From Protula sp. h YS-2021 (Eukaryota; Annelida; Polychaeta; Sabellida; Serpulidae): DNA of 64,000 bases. The stretch is from the NCBI GenBank assembly GCA_949752745.1, contig OX457029.1:9649511-9713510 (forward strand), given 5' to 3'. Of the stretch, positions 23,604 to 35,829 are shown in pieces (the stretch's first letter is position 1; every line of letters begins with the position of its first letter). Under the pieces are notes generated by a model that was not told the DNA's origin, made no database searches, and saw nothing but the letters and a program-made list of their open reading frames with translations. Position numbers and translations under genes: made by a program.

Positions 23604-25859
23604 CAGGGTTGTAGAGTTTTTGACGGTGAAATTTTTGACGGTGGATATTACTCTGTTTAATCTGTCATGTAAATAACACTTTTTGACAAAACAATGTCAA
23701 AACTGTCAAAAACTCAATATTGTGCGACATTTTGGACCGTTTTGTTGCTCTTACCTGTTTTATTTATTATTTTTATACAATCTATTGCTTCGAACTTCAC
23801 TTAGCGTCAGCTCCGGAGTTCCATCACGCTGTCTTAGATAAAAATATCCGTTTAACGTCAGCTAGTGTCTTAATCTTCGGAGTTCCTGTGCCCACGAGGC
23901 CACCCGCCACGCGAGTCGCTAATAATCTCCTGCTTAATCTCTTGATGCTTCGATGTCAAAAACATTCCTATATAATGGGGGCTGTTTGTGCAATAACATC
24001 ACACTTCAACTTCATTTGTGAATGAGAAATTGGACAACATGCACAAGGGCGGTAGACCAAAGGACTTGATTTGGCAGCATTTCTTAGAGGTTTCTGAGGA
24101 AAATAAGAAATACGCACAATGCAAATTATGCGACCACAAGCTTGCGAATCGAGTTGATCGCATGAAAGCACACTACATCAGATGTGCAACCAATCAAATA
24201 CGCATCAGTCTAGATGATAATACTACAGTTGATGACCTTCCAGTACCAGTGAAAAGAAAGAGATTGCCGTCTCTACAGCCAGCCTAGGATCGATGACAAG
24301 GTCACTAAAACATCAAAGGCTACCAAAAGAGGCACGGGATCTACAAATTGTGCGCGTTTTTCTACGCGTGCAACATACCGTTCAACATAGCCGAGCACCC
24401 CGAGTTCAAGAAAACAATAAATCTACTGCGCTATGGTTATTGACCACCAACTCGGCAGACACTCGGTGAAGAACTACTTGATGCTGTGTTTGCAGAAACT
24501 CAGGAGACAATGAAAAGAACGTTATCTGGCAAAACTGTGACACTGATTCAAGACGTCCACAAGCGTGCAAGCTGATGCGAAAACATTTTTCCTAGACAGC
24601 GTTGATACTGGCGCTATGACAAAGGCAGCCAAAAAATGCAAGAAGTTGTGTGAAAATTCGATCGAAACTACCAAAGTACAGCTGCACAGTGAAAACTGTA
24701 GTAACAGACAATGCTGCATATATGTGCAAAATGCGACAAGCTTTGAAGGAGGAGGAGGATCCTGATATTGTCGTGTATGGCTGTTCTGCACACTTATTGA
24801 GCTTGCTGGGAGAAGACATAATTCCAAAAGACGTCATGAAACACATAAAAGACGTCAACAAGTACTTTCGAAATCATCACAAGCCTAACGCCTGGTTGAA
24901 AGAATGCAGCGGAAGTGTGAAACCACAGCTCCCTGGTGATACGCGCTGGAAATCACAACTAACCTGTTTGGATACGTATGTCAAAAATCGTAAACATTAC
25001 CTTCAAATATGCCACGATCATGAAGATAACATCGATATCGGAATCACAAGAAAGATCAATGATCTACAAATCTACCAAAGCGCCAAGCATCTCGCCGAGC
25101 AACTCCGTCCTGTTGCTGATGCGATCAACGTCTGCCACTCAGACAAAACGTCCATTGCAGACGCCACTCATTCGTGGTTGTCATAAGCTCAAAATCCGGT
25201 TTTAGAAGCACACAAGAACGCTGTCGAGAAACGTCTAAATCAGGCGCTAACAGATGAACACTATACGGCTTACAAGTTACACCCGAAGTACCAAGGAGAG
25301 CTTCTGAATACAGACCAGTTAGGGTTTGTCCATTCATTCTTGTCGGATCGTGACCCAAAATAACATCGCAACGCTGATCGCCTTTGACGCATAAACCTCC
25401 CCATTTCCTTCAGCATACTTCAGTGAAAGCGCAACATTAGTGAATGCTGTTGTCTGGTGGAAAGCATTGGACATGTACTTTGTACCTGACAGTTTCATAA
25501 ATCTAGCAGTACAGTTACTAGGATCCCCATCGTCGTCGGCATCTATCGAACGTGTGTTTCCCAGTTTCGGAATAATCCATACAAAGGTTAGAAACCGACT
25601 TGGAAATGACAAAGCACCAAAACTTGTGTTTTGCTACAGAATGCTGCGAGGAAAAGAAGAAATAAACCATTGACATTTAACCTACTTGTCATGTCATTTT
25701 GTACACAGTGATGATTGTAAATATGTGCAGTAATAAATGTAATCACTAACCAGTGGTAGTTTTTTGACAACATTTGAAAGTTTTAAACAGTTTAACTAGT
25801 TTTGGACGGTTAATAAGTCATGTCAAAAATAGTTTTGGACAGTCAAAAATACAACCCCG
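23604..25859 (+). mobile_element. hAT-superfamily DNA transposon, defective
   Basis: 2256 bp. The left end reads CAGGGTTGTAGAGTTTTTGAC; the right end, inverted, reads CGGGGTTGTATTTTTGAC, a good imperfect terminal inverted repeat. Flanking 8-bp sequences CTAGGCGG (23596-23603) and CTCGGCAG (25860-25867) agree at 6 of 8 bases, the size expected for hAT. A neighbouring repeat unit at about 26,101-26,115 shows the unoccupied version of the site (TTAGGCGG). It encloses a broken hAT transposase. Confidence 0.88.
24018..25673 (+). pseudogene. hAT transposase, broken
   Basis: The N-terminus (24018-24287) carries a BED-type zinc finger: CKLCDHKLANRVDRMKAHYI then RC, preceded by IWQHFLEV. The middle part is in shifting frames; 24650-25186 is open and includes YGCSAHLLSLLGEDII, the conserved 'CxAHxLNLL' region near the insertion domain. 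The C-terminus (25440-25673) has the dimerisation signature LLGSPSSSASIERVFPSFG followed by RNRL. Stops near 24,285 and 25,185 and several frame changes show it is inactive. Confidence 0.88.
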
Positions 25860-26399
25860 CTCGGCAGTCCGCTTTTGAAAAGTGATTTTTTGACGATCCA
25901 CCAAAAATTGTCTAAGTGGATTTTGGAATTTTTTCGTAAGCAATTTTCCAAATGTTTTTGATCCGACTGCTTTCAAATTTTGCATCAATGTTCACTAACC
26001 TGCCATCTCTTGAAAAGTTACTTTAATGGCGATCAACAAAAATTGGAACGGGGGTTGGTTGGGGGGGGGGGATCGTCTTGTCTTCAATTATTCATAAATG
26101 TTCATTAGGCGGTCCTCTTTTGAAAAGTTAATTTTCTGGCGATACGCCAAAAAATTGCCTAAATGAAGGGTATTTAAAAAATATTTAGTAACCAATTTTC
26201 AAAATGTTTCTTCTCCAATTATGACCTTTATAAATTTGTACGAATTTACTACAACAATATAACAACCATTTATTGAGCCGTGATTTAATAGATCTCGATT
26301 GATCACAGTGTCCCCTGGACATTCTTGTTAAAATATCCATCCGCTCTATGTTTATACATAATAGATAGATCTCATGAGAAATCAGATATTTTATAACAT

Positions 26400-27930
26400 C
26401 GGCATGTGTCAAGATCCAGCTTCAAGAAAGAGGAGCTCGCTACGAAGGTTCAGGCGTAGCGCTTCAATTCCTCGCTATGAAACGATCATACAAATCAACC
26501 GCGCTCGCTTTCAGGCAAGCCTGTCGGGATATTTTGCAAAATAAAACGATCCTCCAGTCTTTATTAGTCCCCCGCCGCCGCTTAGCTCGGAGCGGGGAAC
26601 TATAGAATTTGGGTCTGTCCGTCTGTCTGACACTTGGAAGCACAAATTTGTGCACGCAATATCTCAGCCGCTATTCAACCCTGGCTTTTGATTGTTGCTA
26701 CAGTGAAAATGCATATAATGAAATTGTACGATGTTGCACTGTTTTTCGATTAGACCGAAAAATGACGAAATGGCGACTTGTTGAAAATAGGCAGTGTTTT
26801 AGTATTTCTTTTGCCTACAGTACAACTTTGTGCGCGCGAAATCTCAGCCGCTATTCAACTTTGGCTTTTGATTGTCGGTACAGTGAAAATATATATATTG
26901 AAGTTGTGCGACGTTGCATTATTTTTCCTCTCCAACAAGATAGTTCGTGGCGGGGGACATTCATCAGGTTCACTGATAACTTGTTAGTGTTAGACGAAAA
27001 TCCTAAAGGTAAACAGGCAATTATATACAACTTCTGTATCACGCTTACTATTTTCAAGGAAGAATATGGAAACATCATAAATCTCCCGCAATCACTGACA
27101 TTTGTTCACATACAGGAAGCGTGTTTTATTGCATAAATAGTGAAAAGAAATGTTGTAATTGTACATCCAAAACTTCTGAATGGATGTCTCAAAAAGCATG
27201 AGATAATTTTTCGGTGAAATTTTACGGATGTACACAATAAATTCGTGCCTAACCCTTCATCTGTCAGTTATTTTCCCCACAGGTGGGGAATATATATGCA
27301 ATCGACCGGTCGGTCAGGTTCGTCCAAGGAAAATGGACCAGATGGACTTAGAAAATTTCAGCTCTTGATTGACTATTTATTGCCGTGTTTAACTGATGGA
27401 GGTCCTGTGGGCAATATGTGGGCTATGCACACTGCTTTAGTTTTAATACATGTTTAACCCCTTTATTTGAATTTTTGCTCATTTGAGTTTAGTCATATGA
27501 CATTTAAAGCCAGCACGTACTGAGACATTTGTCAGCTGAATGTGGAAGCGAATTTTTCTCCATTTTGACTAGGGAATAAAAGTTGCGCTGTTTATTAAAA
27601 GTTGCGTCCGTTTTGTTTGTATAATTGGGACCGGAAGATTTACTATTTATTAGCTCCCCCTGTTGGGTGGAGGGAATCTTAAGAATACACCCACTACGTT
27701 CTGCTCCGTGAATGGCGTAAGAAGTGACTAATCGGAATTTCTTTCCTTCTAACTCATCTTTTACTGTTTCCTCATTCTTCTTTTTTCCCCAATTGTTTCT
27801 TTAGCAAATGCGTCCTAATATACCCATCCTAGAACGTTAAACACCAAACAAGCAAAAGCCTTATGTGCTGGACAATGGAAAGCTTCATGGCTTTGGCGGA
27901 GAGATATATGAAGTAAAAGTATGGAACCAG
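26400..27930 (+). repeat. interspersed repeat family X, copy 2, with internal insertions
   Basis: Matches copy 3 in blocks: 26,460-26,560 (CCTCGCTATGAAACGAT, CGCTCGCTTTCAGGCA), 26,998-27,260 (TATACAACTTCTGTATCACG, TCTCCCGCAATCACTGACAT), 27,455-27,570 (CCCCTTTATTTGAATTTTTG) and 27,870-27,930 (GGACAATGGAAAGCTTCATG). Between blocks lie an insert at about 26,575-26,990 with two copies of 'ATCTCAGCCGCTATTCAAC', and one unit of the 10.2 kb tandem family at 27,280-27,440. Confidence 0.7.
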
Positions 27931-28169
27931 TCAAGATCAAACGGGATTTTCGCGTGCTTCATATTTTATTTGTTTTGCTTTTTTGTGTGAAAATTCTTTT
28001 TATTTATTTCCATTTTAATTAACATATACATATATAAGCGAAATATGGTATTCGAAAAGGCTTTAATTGTGTTAAAAGAAATGGTGGAACAAGAAAGTTT
28101 ACACTTATTAAGCGGTCCACCCGTTCGCAAATTTACTTTCAAACTGAGTAACCACTTCGGCGAGAATTT

Positions 28170-30545
28170 CTATATTTCCATGTATATATTTTATTTTTGT
28201 ATATTTATCTACAGTTAAGAAAACACCATAATAGGAAAGCAACTCCATTACACAGTGTACACATCTTGACAAAATATAATGTATTTATATGAGTGACAAT
28301 ATCTACTAATAGCTACTTTCAAGCACGAAATAAATAATATTTAAACTAGTATGACTCTATAACAACATTCTTAAAACGCCTTTTAAAACCACAGAGGGTT
28401 TTACAATGATATAAGCTATCGTCCAAATTATTCCAAAGACCGGGTCCAATGAGACTTATACAAAATGACCTCTTTTTGTACGTCGATATTTAACCTGAAA
28501 TTTTCCTGCCGGACGTGTACATCCCATATTCAAGTCGAACAAATCATTAATTCTAGGGGGTAATAGGTTGAACATCGCTTTGAAAATTATGAGACATGTA
28601 TTAAGTTTCACAATATCATGGAACTTTAATAATCTAAGTCGACTAAATAAGACACTGGTATGGAACCTAAAGTGTACACCTTCTATCATTCTAATAGCTT
28701 TCTTTTGTAAAATCATAAGATTTTTAGTTCTTGCTTGGTAATTATTACCCCAAATTTCACAACAATAATTCAAATAAGGGAGAATTAAAGAGCAATATAA
28801 TGTTTGTAAGGCCCTTTTATCTAGAACATGTTTCACTTTATACATTACTGCAACACTTTTAGCGACTTTATTTTGTACATGTTTAATCTGAGTTTCCCAA
28901 GACAGCTTAGAATCAATAAAGACACCTAGGAATTCGGTGGGGTACACCCTTTCGAGAGAAGTACCATTAATATTAATATCACAATCATTGCATTCAATAT
29001 TTGAAAATACGATGAAATTAGTTTTAGATACATTCAAAGAAAGTTTATTGACTCGAAACCATATATCTAATTTCACTAATTCTCTATTAAAGTGTTACAA
29101 ATTTCACATATTTCATGACCAGATTAGAAGATGTTAGTATCGTCCGCAAACAATATGTAATTCAAAATAGACGAAACGTTATGTAAATCATTAATATATA
29201 ACAAAAATAAAGTGGGACCCAGGGCAGAGCCTTGGGGAACACCACATAACACTGTCAATAAATCTGAAACATTATCTTCAACTTCAACATATTGCAATCT
29301 ATTACTTAAATAACTATGAATCCATGAGAGAGCTGTACCTCTTATTCCATAGATGTTAAGTTTATTTGAAAGAATTTCGTGATCAATGGTGTCAAACGCC
29401 TTGCGTAAATCTATAAATACACCTACAGTTATACTTTTATTATCGATCGCACTTGACAAACTTTCAATAAAATCTAATAAAGCAAGGTTGGTAGAGGGGT
29501 CTTTTCGGAAGCCATATTGACCTTTATATAGAATATTATTTTTTGACACGAATTTGGTTAACCTTATATTGTATAATTTTTCAAGAATTTTTGAAAATTG
29601 TGGTAACAGTGAGACTGGTCTATAATTGGTATAAATTTGTTCATTACCTGATTTAAATAAAGGAATAATTTTACCAGTTTTCATTCTATCAGGGAACACA
29701 CCATTACTAAAAGATTCGTTACAAATTTCAGCGAAGGGTTCAGCAATTATATGGCTTATTTGTTTAACAATTGACATGTTTAACCCATAGTATCCACTGA
29801 TGTTTTATTATCATACAATCCTATAATTTTTAATACCTCCTCAGGACATGTAGGCTCTAAGAACATAGAGTTATTAGAACTATATTTAATAAAATCACAG
29901 TAACCTTTATCTTCACATTTCTGAATTTTATTTGCAAGATTTGGTCCGACATTTGTAAAGAATTGATTAAAACCATTAGCGATTTCTGTACAATCACTTA
30001 TCGTTTTACCATTGTTGCAAAAATACTCTGGAAACTCAGATACTGAATGAGACCTCTTTATACATTTATTTATAATTTGCCATGTTTTTTTAAATATCCT
30101 TTTTGTGCTTTTGTAATAATACACTGTAATATTCTTTTTCGACTGACCTCAGTACCGACGTTAGTTTATTTCTATAATTTTTATATCTGTTGATTGATTT
30201 AGTACTTTTCAGTTTCACAGATAACCAAAAGAGACAATGTCTTTTCTTTATAGCATTCAGTAAGCCACTGGACAACCAACGTTTTTTGACATTCGAAGTC
30301 TTTACCTTTACATTTTTTATTGGACAATGTTGATCGTAAAATCTAATAGTCCTATCAATAAAGTAACCATACGCAATATTAACATCCTCTTGAGATATAA
30401 TTTCGGACCAATCTATTTTATTCAGTTCTTCTATGAATTTATTTACATTACACTCTCTCAAGTCCCTTTTATTAACAAACTTCTTGCATGTAACAATATC
30501 CAATTTGTAAAATTGCTTTCGAAGAGAGCTTCGCTAATTTTGCTC
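28170..30545 (-). mobile_element. non-LTR retrotransposon (LINE, jockey/CR1-like group), 5'-truncated
   Basis: The minus strand carries the C-terminal two thirds of a LINE ORF2 and a 3' tail. No apurinic endonuclease is present, so it was truncated on the 5' side, as is usual for LINE copies. Pieces: pre-RT region (30503-29780), RT core (29777-29124), thumb and C-terminal domain (29100-28350). The coding part ends with a line containing LWNNLDDSLYHCKT and a stop near 28,350, followed by an AT-rich tail. Confidence 0.88.
28350..30503 (-). pseudogene. LINE reverse transcriptase, three frameshifts or stops
   Basis: Motifs in order: SGLLNAIKKRHCLFW and YYSVLLQKHKKD (30,090-30,300); FNQFFTNVGPNLANKI (about 29,930-29,975); GKIIPLFKSG and NYRPVSLLPQFSKILEKL; QYGFRKDPSTNLALLDFI; VFIDLRKAFDTIDHEIL; CGVPQGSALGPTLFLLYIND; and the catalytic FADDTNIF at about 29,127-29,150. 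The next frame gives WFRVNKLSLNVSKTNFIVFS. Frames break at about 30,100, 29,780 and 29,100. Everything essential to the RT palm is readable, so decay is modest. Confidence 0.88.
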
Positions 30546-30899
30546 AAAATAAAAACTTAGACACGTTGTTCCTTAACATATATTCTGACTATGAGGAAAA
30601 TATTTTCTTTCGGATAAGATACATGGTCACTTCAAAATTTTTTGTCCTCAAATAGGAACAAAAAATTGGGGAAACCCATAGCGAGCGATAATACAAGCCA
30701 TTCCGTGCTTCTTTTGCTTGGTAAACAAATTCTTGACCAAATCGCGGTTATTACCTCTGCGAAGGGAGTTTTCATTTCACTTTGTTTTTTTACATAGATG
30801 CAACGAAAGGAACACAATGTGTGCTGACTGTGTAGTCCGTATATACGGATTTACATGCTACTTTACACGCCATGGTAGTCCTAGATGTAGCTCCAAGAA

Positions 30900-31683
30900 G
30901 CGGTACTCTACAAAGTTTCCGGGCACCGCTTCAAAGCCTCGCTATATAACGATAAGCAAGTCAACTGCGCTCGCTCTGAGGCACCCCTGTGGCTGCTTTA
31001 TGCGTGAATCAACGACCCATAAGTTTTTATTGGCATTTACTAAAGGCCCTCAAAGTACAACGGTAATGATATACAACTTCTGTGTTACGCTTTCTTTAAA
31101 AGAAAATAACACGGAAATAACTACAATTCTCCCGCAATAACTGACATTTGTTTGTATACAGGGAGCATACTTTATTACGTGAAAGAGAAACAATAATTTT
31201 TGCAATTATCCACCAAAAAACTTTTGAATTCATATTTTTAAAGAATGTAAAAAATAAAACGTCAAATATTATGGGTATACAAAATAAATTTATACCTAAC
31301 TTTGCATTTATCAAGTATTTTAGTATATATTTTACAAATAAACTATGACCCCTTTATTTAAATTTTTGGTCATCTGAGTTTGGTCATGTGACATTTAAAG
31401 GCCAGAATGTAAACAAACATTTGACACGTGGGTGCGGAAGCTAATTTTTCTGCACTTTTATGAACAAATAAAAAATATACAGCTCACTAAAAATTGTGCC
31501 TGTTTTGCAAAAAGGGCATTTTATGCATGAACTTTCAGTAAATGTTTGAATTATTGGGACTGGTATGCAGGATTCGTGCCTCAGAACACATGAAGTTGAC
31601 TCCTATTAGTGGGACAATGGAAGGCTTCGTAGCTCTGACAGAGAGATATACGATGTTATACAAGTCAGAGCTACTCGGAGCTA
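30900..31683 (+). repeat. interspersed repeat family X, copy 3
   Basis: The best-preserved uninterrupted copy. It contains CAACTGCGCTCGCTCTGAGG, CAACGACCCATAAGTTTTTA, TTCTCCCGCAATAACTGACA and TCGTGCCTCAGAACACATGA. Its right end stops where the foldback element begins (31684). Confidence 0.75.
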
Positions 31684-32849
31684 TCCTAGATGACTCTTGC
31701 TTCCCAGCAAGAGTCATAGTTCCTATAATATAACTTGTCATTGATCTCAATTTTTCAATCTCGGCGCACGACTGGGGCTAATGGCGTTATTTTAGAAAGG
31801 GTGCATCACATAAATAACCCAATTATAAATTATGGCGCACAATTTTTATGGTCAAATAACAATTTTGTAATGAGAAAAATAGATGTTTTCTTCAGATCAG
31901 AATTAAGAATCTCCCATTATCGCCCACAACAACAATGAATCTGCAGTTATAAAACCACTCTTTACTCCACTTTAGTAGTTTGGACGAGGTCAAAAATAGT
32001 GCGCCAGGATACTTCTCAGTGTGCTTTTTAAGAAAAGGCATGCCACTCCGAACCTCGGTGTCCTGGAACATGCGCCGAAAGATCTAGAGCCGCGAAAATT
32101 GAGATCAGTGGTGATTTCTATTACAGGAACTGTGACCCTTTCTGACCTAGGAAGACAGAAAGGGTCCACTGGGACTAACGCCATGGCAGACGGGTACCGT
32201 TTCGGTTAGTCCCAGTCCCAGCGGACCCTTTCTATCTCCCTAGGACAGAAAGGGTCACAGTTCCTGCAATAGAAATGGCCACTGATATCAAATTTCGAGG
32301 CTCTGGATCCTTCGGCGCAGGTTCAAGGACACCGAGGCTCGGACTGGCTCGCTTTTTTAGGCCCCAACCCTTCGGATTGGGGCCTACGAGTATAGGTTTG
32401 GGGTGTCCGTCCGTCTGTCCGTCATCGCTTTATACCCCTATGAATTTGGGGGGCGGTTGGGGCCTGCTTGTGTTTCACAAATACTTACTTGTCTTAAAAG
32501 GCACACTGAGAAGTACCCTGGCGCATTATTTTCGACCTCAGCGAAACTCCCAAACTAGAGTAAAGCGTGGTTTTGCAACTGGGGAATCACCGTTGTTGTG
32601 GGCGATAATGAGGGATTCCATATCCTGATTTCAAGAAAACACATATTTTTCTCAGTAAAAATTGTTATCTGACCATAAAACTTGTGGGCCATAATGTATA
32701 ACTGGGCCATTTGTGTGATGCACCCTTTCTAAAATAACGCAGTTGGCCCCAGTCGTGCGCCGAGATTTGAAAATTGACATCAATGACATTTCCTGTTGTA
32801 GGAACTATGACTCTTACTGTCATAGGAAGACCGCAAGAGTCATCTAGGA
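31684..32849. mobile_element. foldback element: 1.17 kb imperfect palindrome
   Basis: The left arm (31684 to about 32179) is the inverted copy of the right arm (about 32204-32849). Ends are TCCTAGATGACTCTTGC and GCAAGAGTCATCTAGGA. The inner pair is GGGACTAAC (32171) and GTTAGTCCC (32205). The right arm has an extra block of about 130 bases (about 32,350-32,480, including GTCCGTCCGTCTGTCCGTC). The flanking trinucleotide CTA (31681-31683 and 32850-32852) may be a target duplication. Non-coding. Confidence 0.88.
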
Positions 32850-32852
32850 CTA

Positions 32853-34035
32853 TGTGTCGGTGTGTCGGGAAATCGCTAAATGTCTAATAACATTACATAA
32901 TCGGTACATGCAGATTCTGTTGTGGAGATTTGCAGTTGTCAGGTGTAAATTTTTCGCGTTCGCACCTTTGGCGCTCGCGAATTAACACACTGCGGTCCTT
33001 GCTATGCTTTAGCTGTGATTGTCACAATATATTATATGGACATGTATTATACATAATATGTATGTGTAACACCGTATTATTTGAAATAAGAATTCTGAAT
33101 CAAATAAGAAACCAGATATTTTGTGGTATACTGTTCGGGATTCCCAAATATTTTTTTATCTTCGTTCGCCAAAAGATAAGAATTTACAATGTTTAACTTG
33201 CTGTCACCCATAGAAATAAGAAATATGAAGCATTGTGGATTTACTTGACTTTCGAATTATCGGTTATCCAGTCCGGAATAGCCAAGCAAAAAATGGTTTG
33301 TTATTTACTTCTTATTTTTGAATAGTACATTGTTCTATGTATATATGCAATTGTATCGTTTCGTTTTGTTGTGCCACGCATTTATCACAGTGCAAAGGCA
33401 TACTTTATTTGACTTGCTGGTCAGTCCGTCCGTCTTTCCGCCCCACCTATATTGTTTTTCGTTTATTCTTACCTGACGGCTAATCATAACAATTTGAAAT
33501 TTCATGCAGCTAAAGTATACACATTCAGGGTTCGCCTTGGCGGGGTTTTTGTCCACTTTTTGGGCATTTTTTACGAAATGACTCACTTTTTCGGAACTCA
33601 CCGAGTCTTTCTAGACCAAACTGAGTCAAACTTTCCTTTTTTGACTCACTTTGCTGAGAACCCAGCGCGAACCCTGGACATTGTAAGATCCCATAGACAA
33701 TTTAATGACGTTTTATGGAGCTGATAAATCTCGAAATGATGTGCTTAAAATCGCTCAAATAACATCTCTTGAGTGTTTAAAAGTGTAGAGCTTCGGGGGA
33801 AGGGGGGGCGAACCCCATTGTGGAACATTGCTTGCTTCGCTCGCAATTTTTCGGTGCTTCACGCCGAAAATATCACGCTTTCCCGGCTCAAAATTTTCCG
33901 TCGATTTTTACGAGCCCGAGGACGACCCTTGTATATATTGACATCTTTAAAATCTAACGAGCTACTTAGCAATAAAAGTTTTGTACAATTGTCTTAACCC
34001 CCGCCTCCAACCAATGGGAGGAATAGTGAGAAACT
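32853..34035. other. non-coding spacer
   Basis: AT-rich; only short frames without motifs. GTCCGTCCGTCTTTCCG near 33,425 resembles headers of other repeats in the window. Confidence 0.4.
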
Positions 34036-34150
34036 GTACGGTGAAGTGTCCGGAATCTACATGATAAAGTGTCCGGAATCTACACGATAAAGTGTCCGGA
34101 ATCTACATGATAAAGTGTCCGGAATCTACATTCCGATAAAAGTGTCCAGA
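34036..34150. repeat. short tandem array, unit about 25 bp, about 5 copies
   Basis: AAGTGTCCGGAATCTACATG-type units in a row about 450 bases upstream of the DUS4L start codon. The last unit is diverged. Confidence 0.9.
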
Positions 34151-34597
34151 CTCTTAATGTTTATGTGCAATGTATCTGTGGATGAGTGTGGTGACTTGTA
34201 GTCGGTGGTCGATATGTTGGTATGCCGGAACCTAAATTTCGATGTCACCAGGTTCTTTGTTCACGTGACTAAGATGGCTGTCACTGGCGTCCTCAGGGCC
34301 TAAGATTTCTGAGCTTGTAACCAGAACAACGCCAGTAGTCTAGCTCAGTTTTCTGTATTGGCACATCCATAAATATTTTCTCACCAAGGTACACAGACGC
34401 AAATCAGTTTGAAAGTCGACTTGGTAAAATGATTTTACATTTTTATCAAAGATTTTAACGTTATCCGAAACAAAATTGAATTACTTCTGATATTAAAACG
34501 ACAGTGTTATGAAGATGAATCTGAACATATTGATTTCTCGTCGAAGCCTTTTTTCTGGAATAATGTTTGCATTATTACAGTTTCCTGAACCCGGCAT

Positions 34598-35551
34598 TTG
34601 GAAATGGCGTGTGAAGTCGAATCAGCAGGAAGGGAAGGGTCTGTCACACCGCTGGATCTGTTCACTTCCGGTCGCCCGGTGCGCATGTGCGCGCCGATGG
34701 TTCGCTACTCAAAGCTTGCCTTCCGTACCCTGGTGAGAAAGTACGGCTGTGATCTGGCCTTCACACCTATGATCATGGCGGACTCGTTCGTGCAGTCAGC
34801 CAAGGCACGGGACAGTGAGTTCAGCACAAACTCAAACGACAGGCCGCTCGTGGCTCAGTTCGCTGCTAAGCAACCGCAGGACTTGGTTGACGCCATGGAG
34901 CTCATCGCTCCATACTGCGACGGCGTCGACTTGAATTGTGGCTGTCCCCAGAGATGGGCGCTACAGGAAGGCATAGGCGCTAGTCTTATTCGGAAGCCGG
35001 AGTTACTGTCAGACATTGTACAGCAGACGAAGAGTCGTGTCGGGGAGAGGGGCTTGAGTGTGTCGGTGAAGATCCGTGTTCATAGCGATCTCCGCGAGAG
35101 CGTCGATCTGGCGAGGAAGCTGGAGCACATCGGGATTGCGTGGCTGACGGTGCACGGACGGACGGTCACACAGCGGAGCCAGCCCGTGGATCTGGACGCC
35201 ATCCGGATCATCAGCGAGCACGTGACCATCCCCGTCGTCGCTAATGGTGATGTGAGAACGCTGGCGGATGTGGACCGCGTGTGTGCGGAGACCGGGGCAG
35301 CAGGGGTGATGAGCGCCAGGGGTATCCTCGCGAACCCCGCCATGTACGCAGGCTACTCGCACACACCACAACAGTGCGTCATGGACTGGGTTGACGTGGC
35401 GCTGTCGCTAGGGACGTCATTTCAGACGTTTCACCATCACTTAATGTACATGTTAGATGCAATCAGCTCACGGGCGGAGAAACGGGTTTTTAACAGTCTC
35501 AGTAGCACAACCGCTGTACTGGACTATTTAAAAGAAAACTATGACATTTGA
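34598..35551 (+). CDS. DUS4L: tRNA-dihydrouridine synthase 4-like
   Basis: A 317-residue intact flavoenzyme of the Dus family, which reduces specific uridines in tRNA to dihydrouridine using FMN and NAD(P)H. The TIM barrel starts at RMCAPMVRYSKLAFR (residues 29-43). The substrate loop carries DLNCGCPQRWALQEGIGA, with the catalytic cysteine at residue 116. FMN-binding lysine is in VKIR (158), HGRT at 186-189 and ANGDV near 215-219, followed by GVMSARGILANPA. The length and the NCGCPQRWA...GIGA wording fit DUS4L rather than DUS1L, DUS2 or DUS3L. The start MEMACEVE at 34598 is the first in-frame ATG before the barrel. The coding region has no introns, unlike vertebrate DUS4L. The gene lies 3.8 kb upstream of UBOX5 on the same strand. 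Confidence 0.93.
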   Translation: MEMACEVESAGREGSVTPLDLFTSGRPVRMCAPMVRYSKLAFRTLVRKYGCDLAFTPMIMADSFVQSAKARDSEFSTNSNDRPLVAQFAAKQPQDLVDAMELIAPYCDGVDLNCGCPQRWALQEGIGASLIRKPELLSDIVQQTKSRVGERGLSVSVKIRVHSDLRESVDLARKLEHIGIAWLTVHGRTVTQRSQPVDLDAIRIISEHVTIPVVANGDVRTLADVDRVCAETGAAGVMSARGILANPAMYAGYSHTPQQCVMDWVDVALSLGTSFQTFHHHLMYMLDAISSRAEKRVFNSLSSTTAVLDYLKENYDI

Positions 35552-35801
35552 TAACAAATTGTAAAGACTTTTAGTCGGGAAATCCTGCTGCTGTGATAGC
35601 GGTAGCCTTGCTCTAGCGTCTGAATGTAATACAGATACGACAGGAAATGCTTTGAAGCTATTATAACACTTTTTATCATAAAATCCTGGCTAAAATCATA
35701 TGAAGGGGATTTCCTTTCTCCTTTCTGTCAAGAGTTATGTGGTGTCGTACATAAATATTGTTGTCATGAAGGAATAGGACTATAACATATATGGATATAT
35801 A

Positions 35802-35807
35802 AATAAA
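35802..35807 (+). promoter_or_regulatory. candidate polyadenylation signal of DUS4L
   Basis: AATAAA 251 bases after the stop codon; T/G-rich sequence follows (GAGTTTGGTTGATGTG). Confidence 0.55.
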
Positions 35808-35829
35808 AAGAGTTTGGTTGATGTGCCTC

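Larger units (their letters stand above)
23280..26200. repeat. diverged tandem repeat interrupted by the hAT element
   Basis: Units of about 130-140 bp with 'TGTTCACTAGGCGG', 'CTTTTGAAAAGT(G/T)A', 'TTTTTGGCGATCCACCAAAA' and 'CAATTTTCCAAATG' lie on both sides of 23604-25859. Units begin near 23,300, 23,440, 23,590, 25,865, 25,990 and 26,100. Wording is related to the satellite at 46.7-49.5 kb. Confidence 0.65.
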
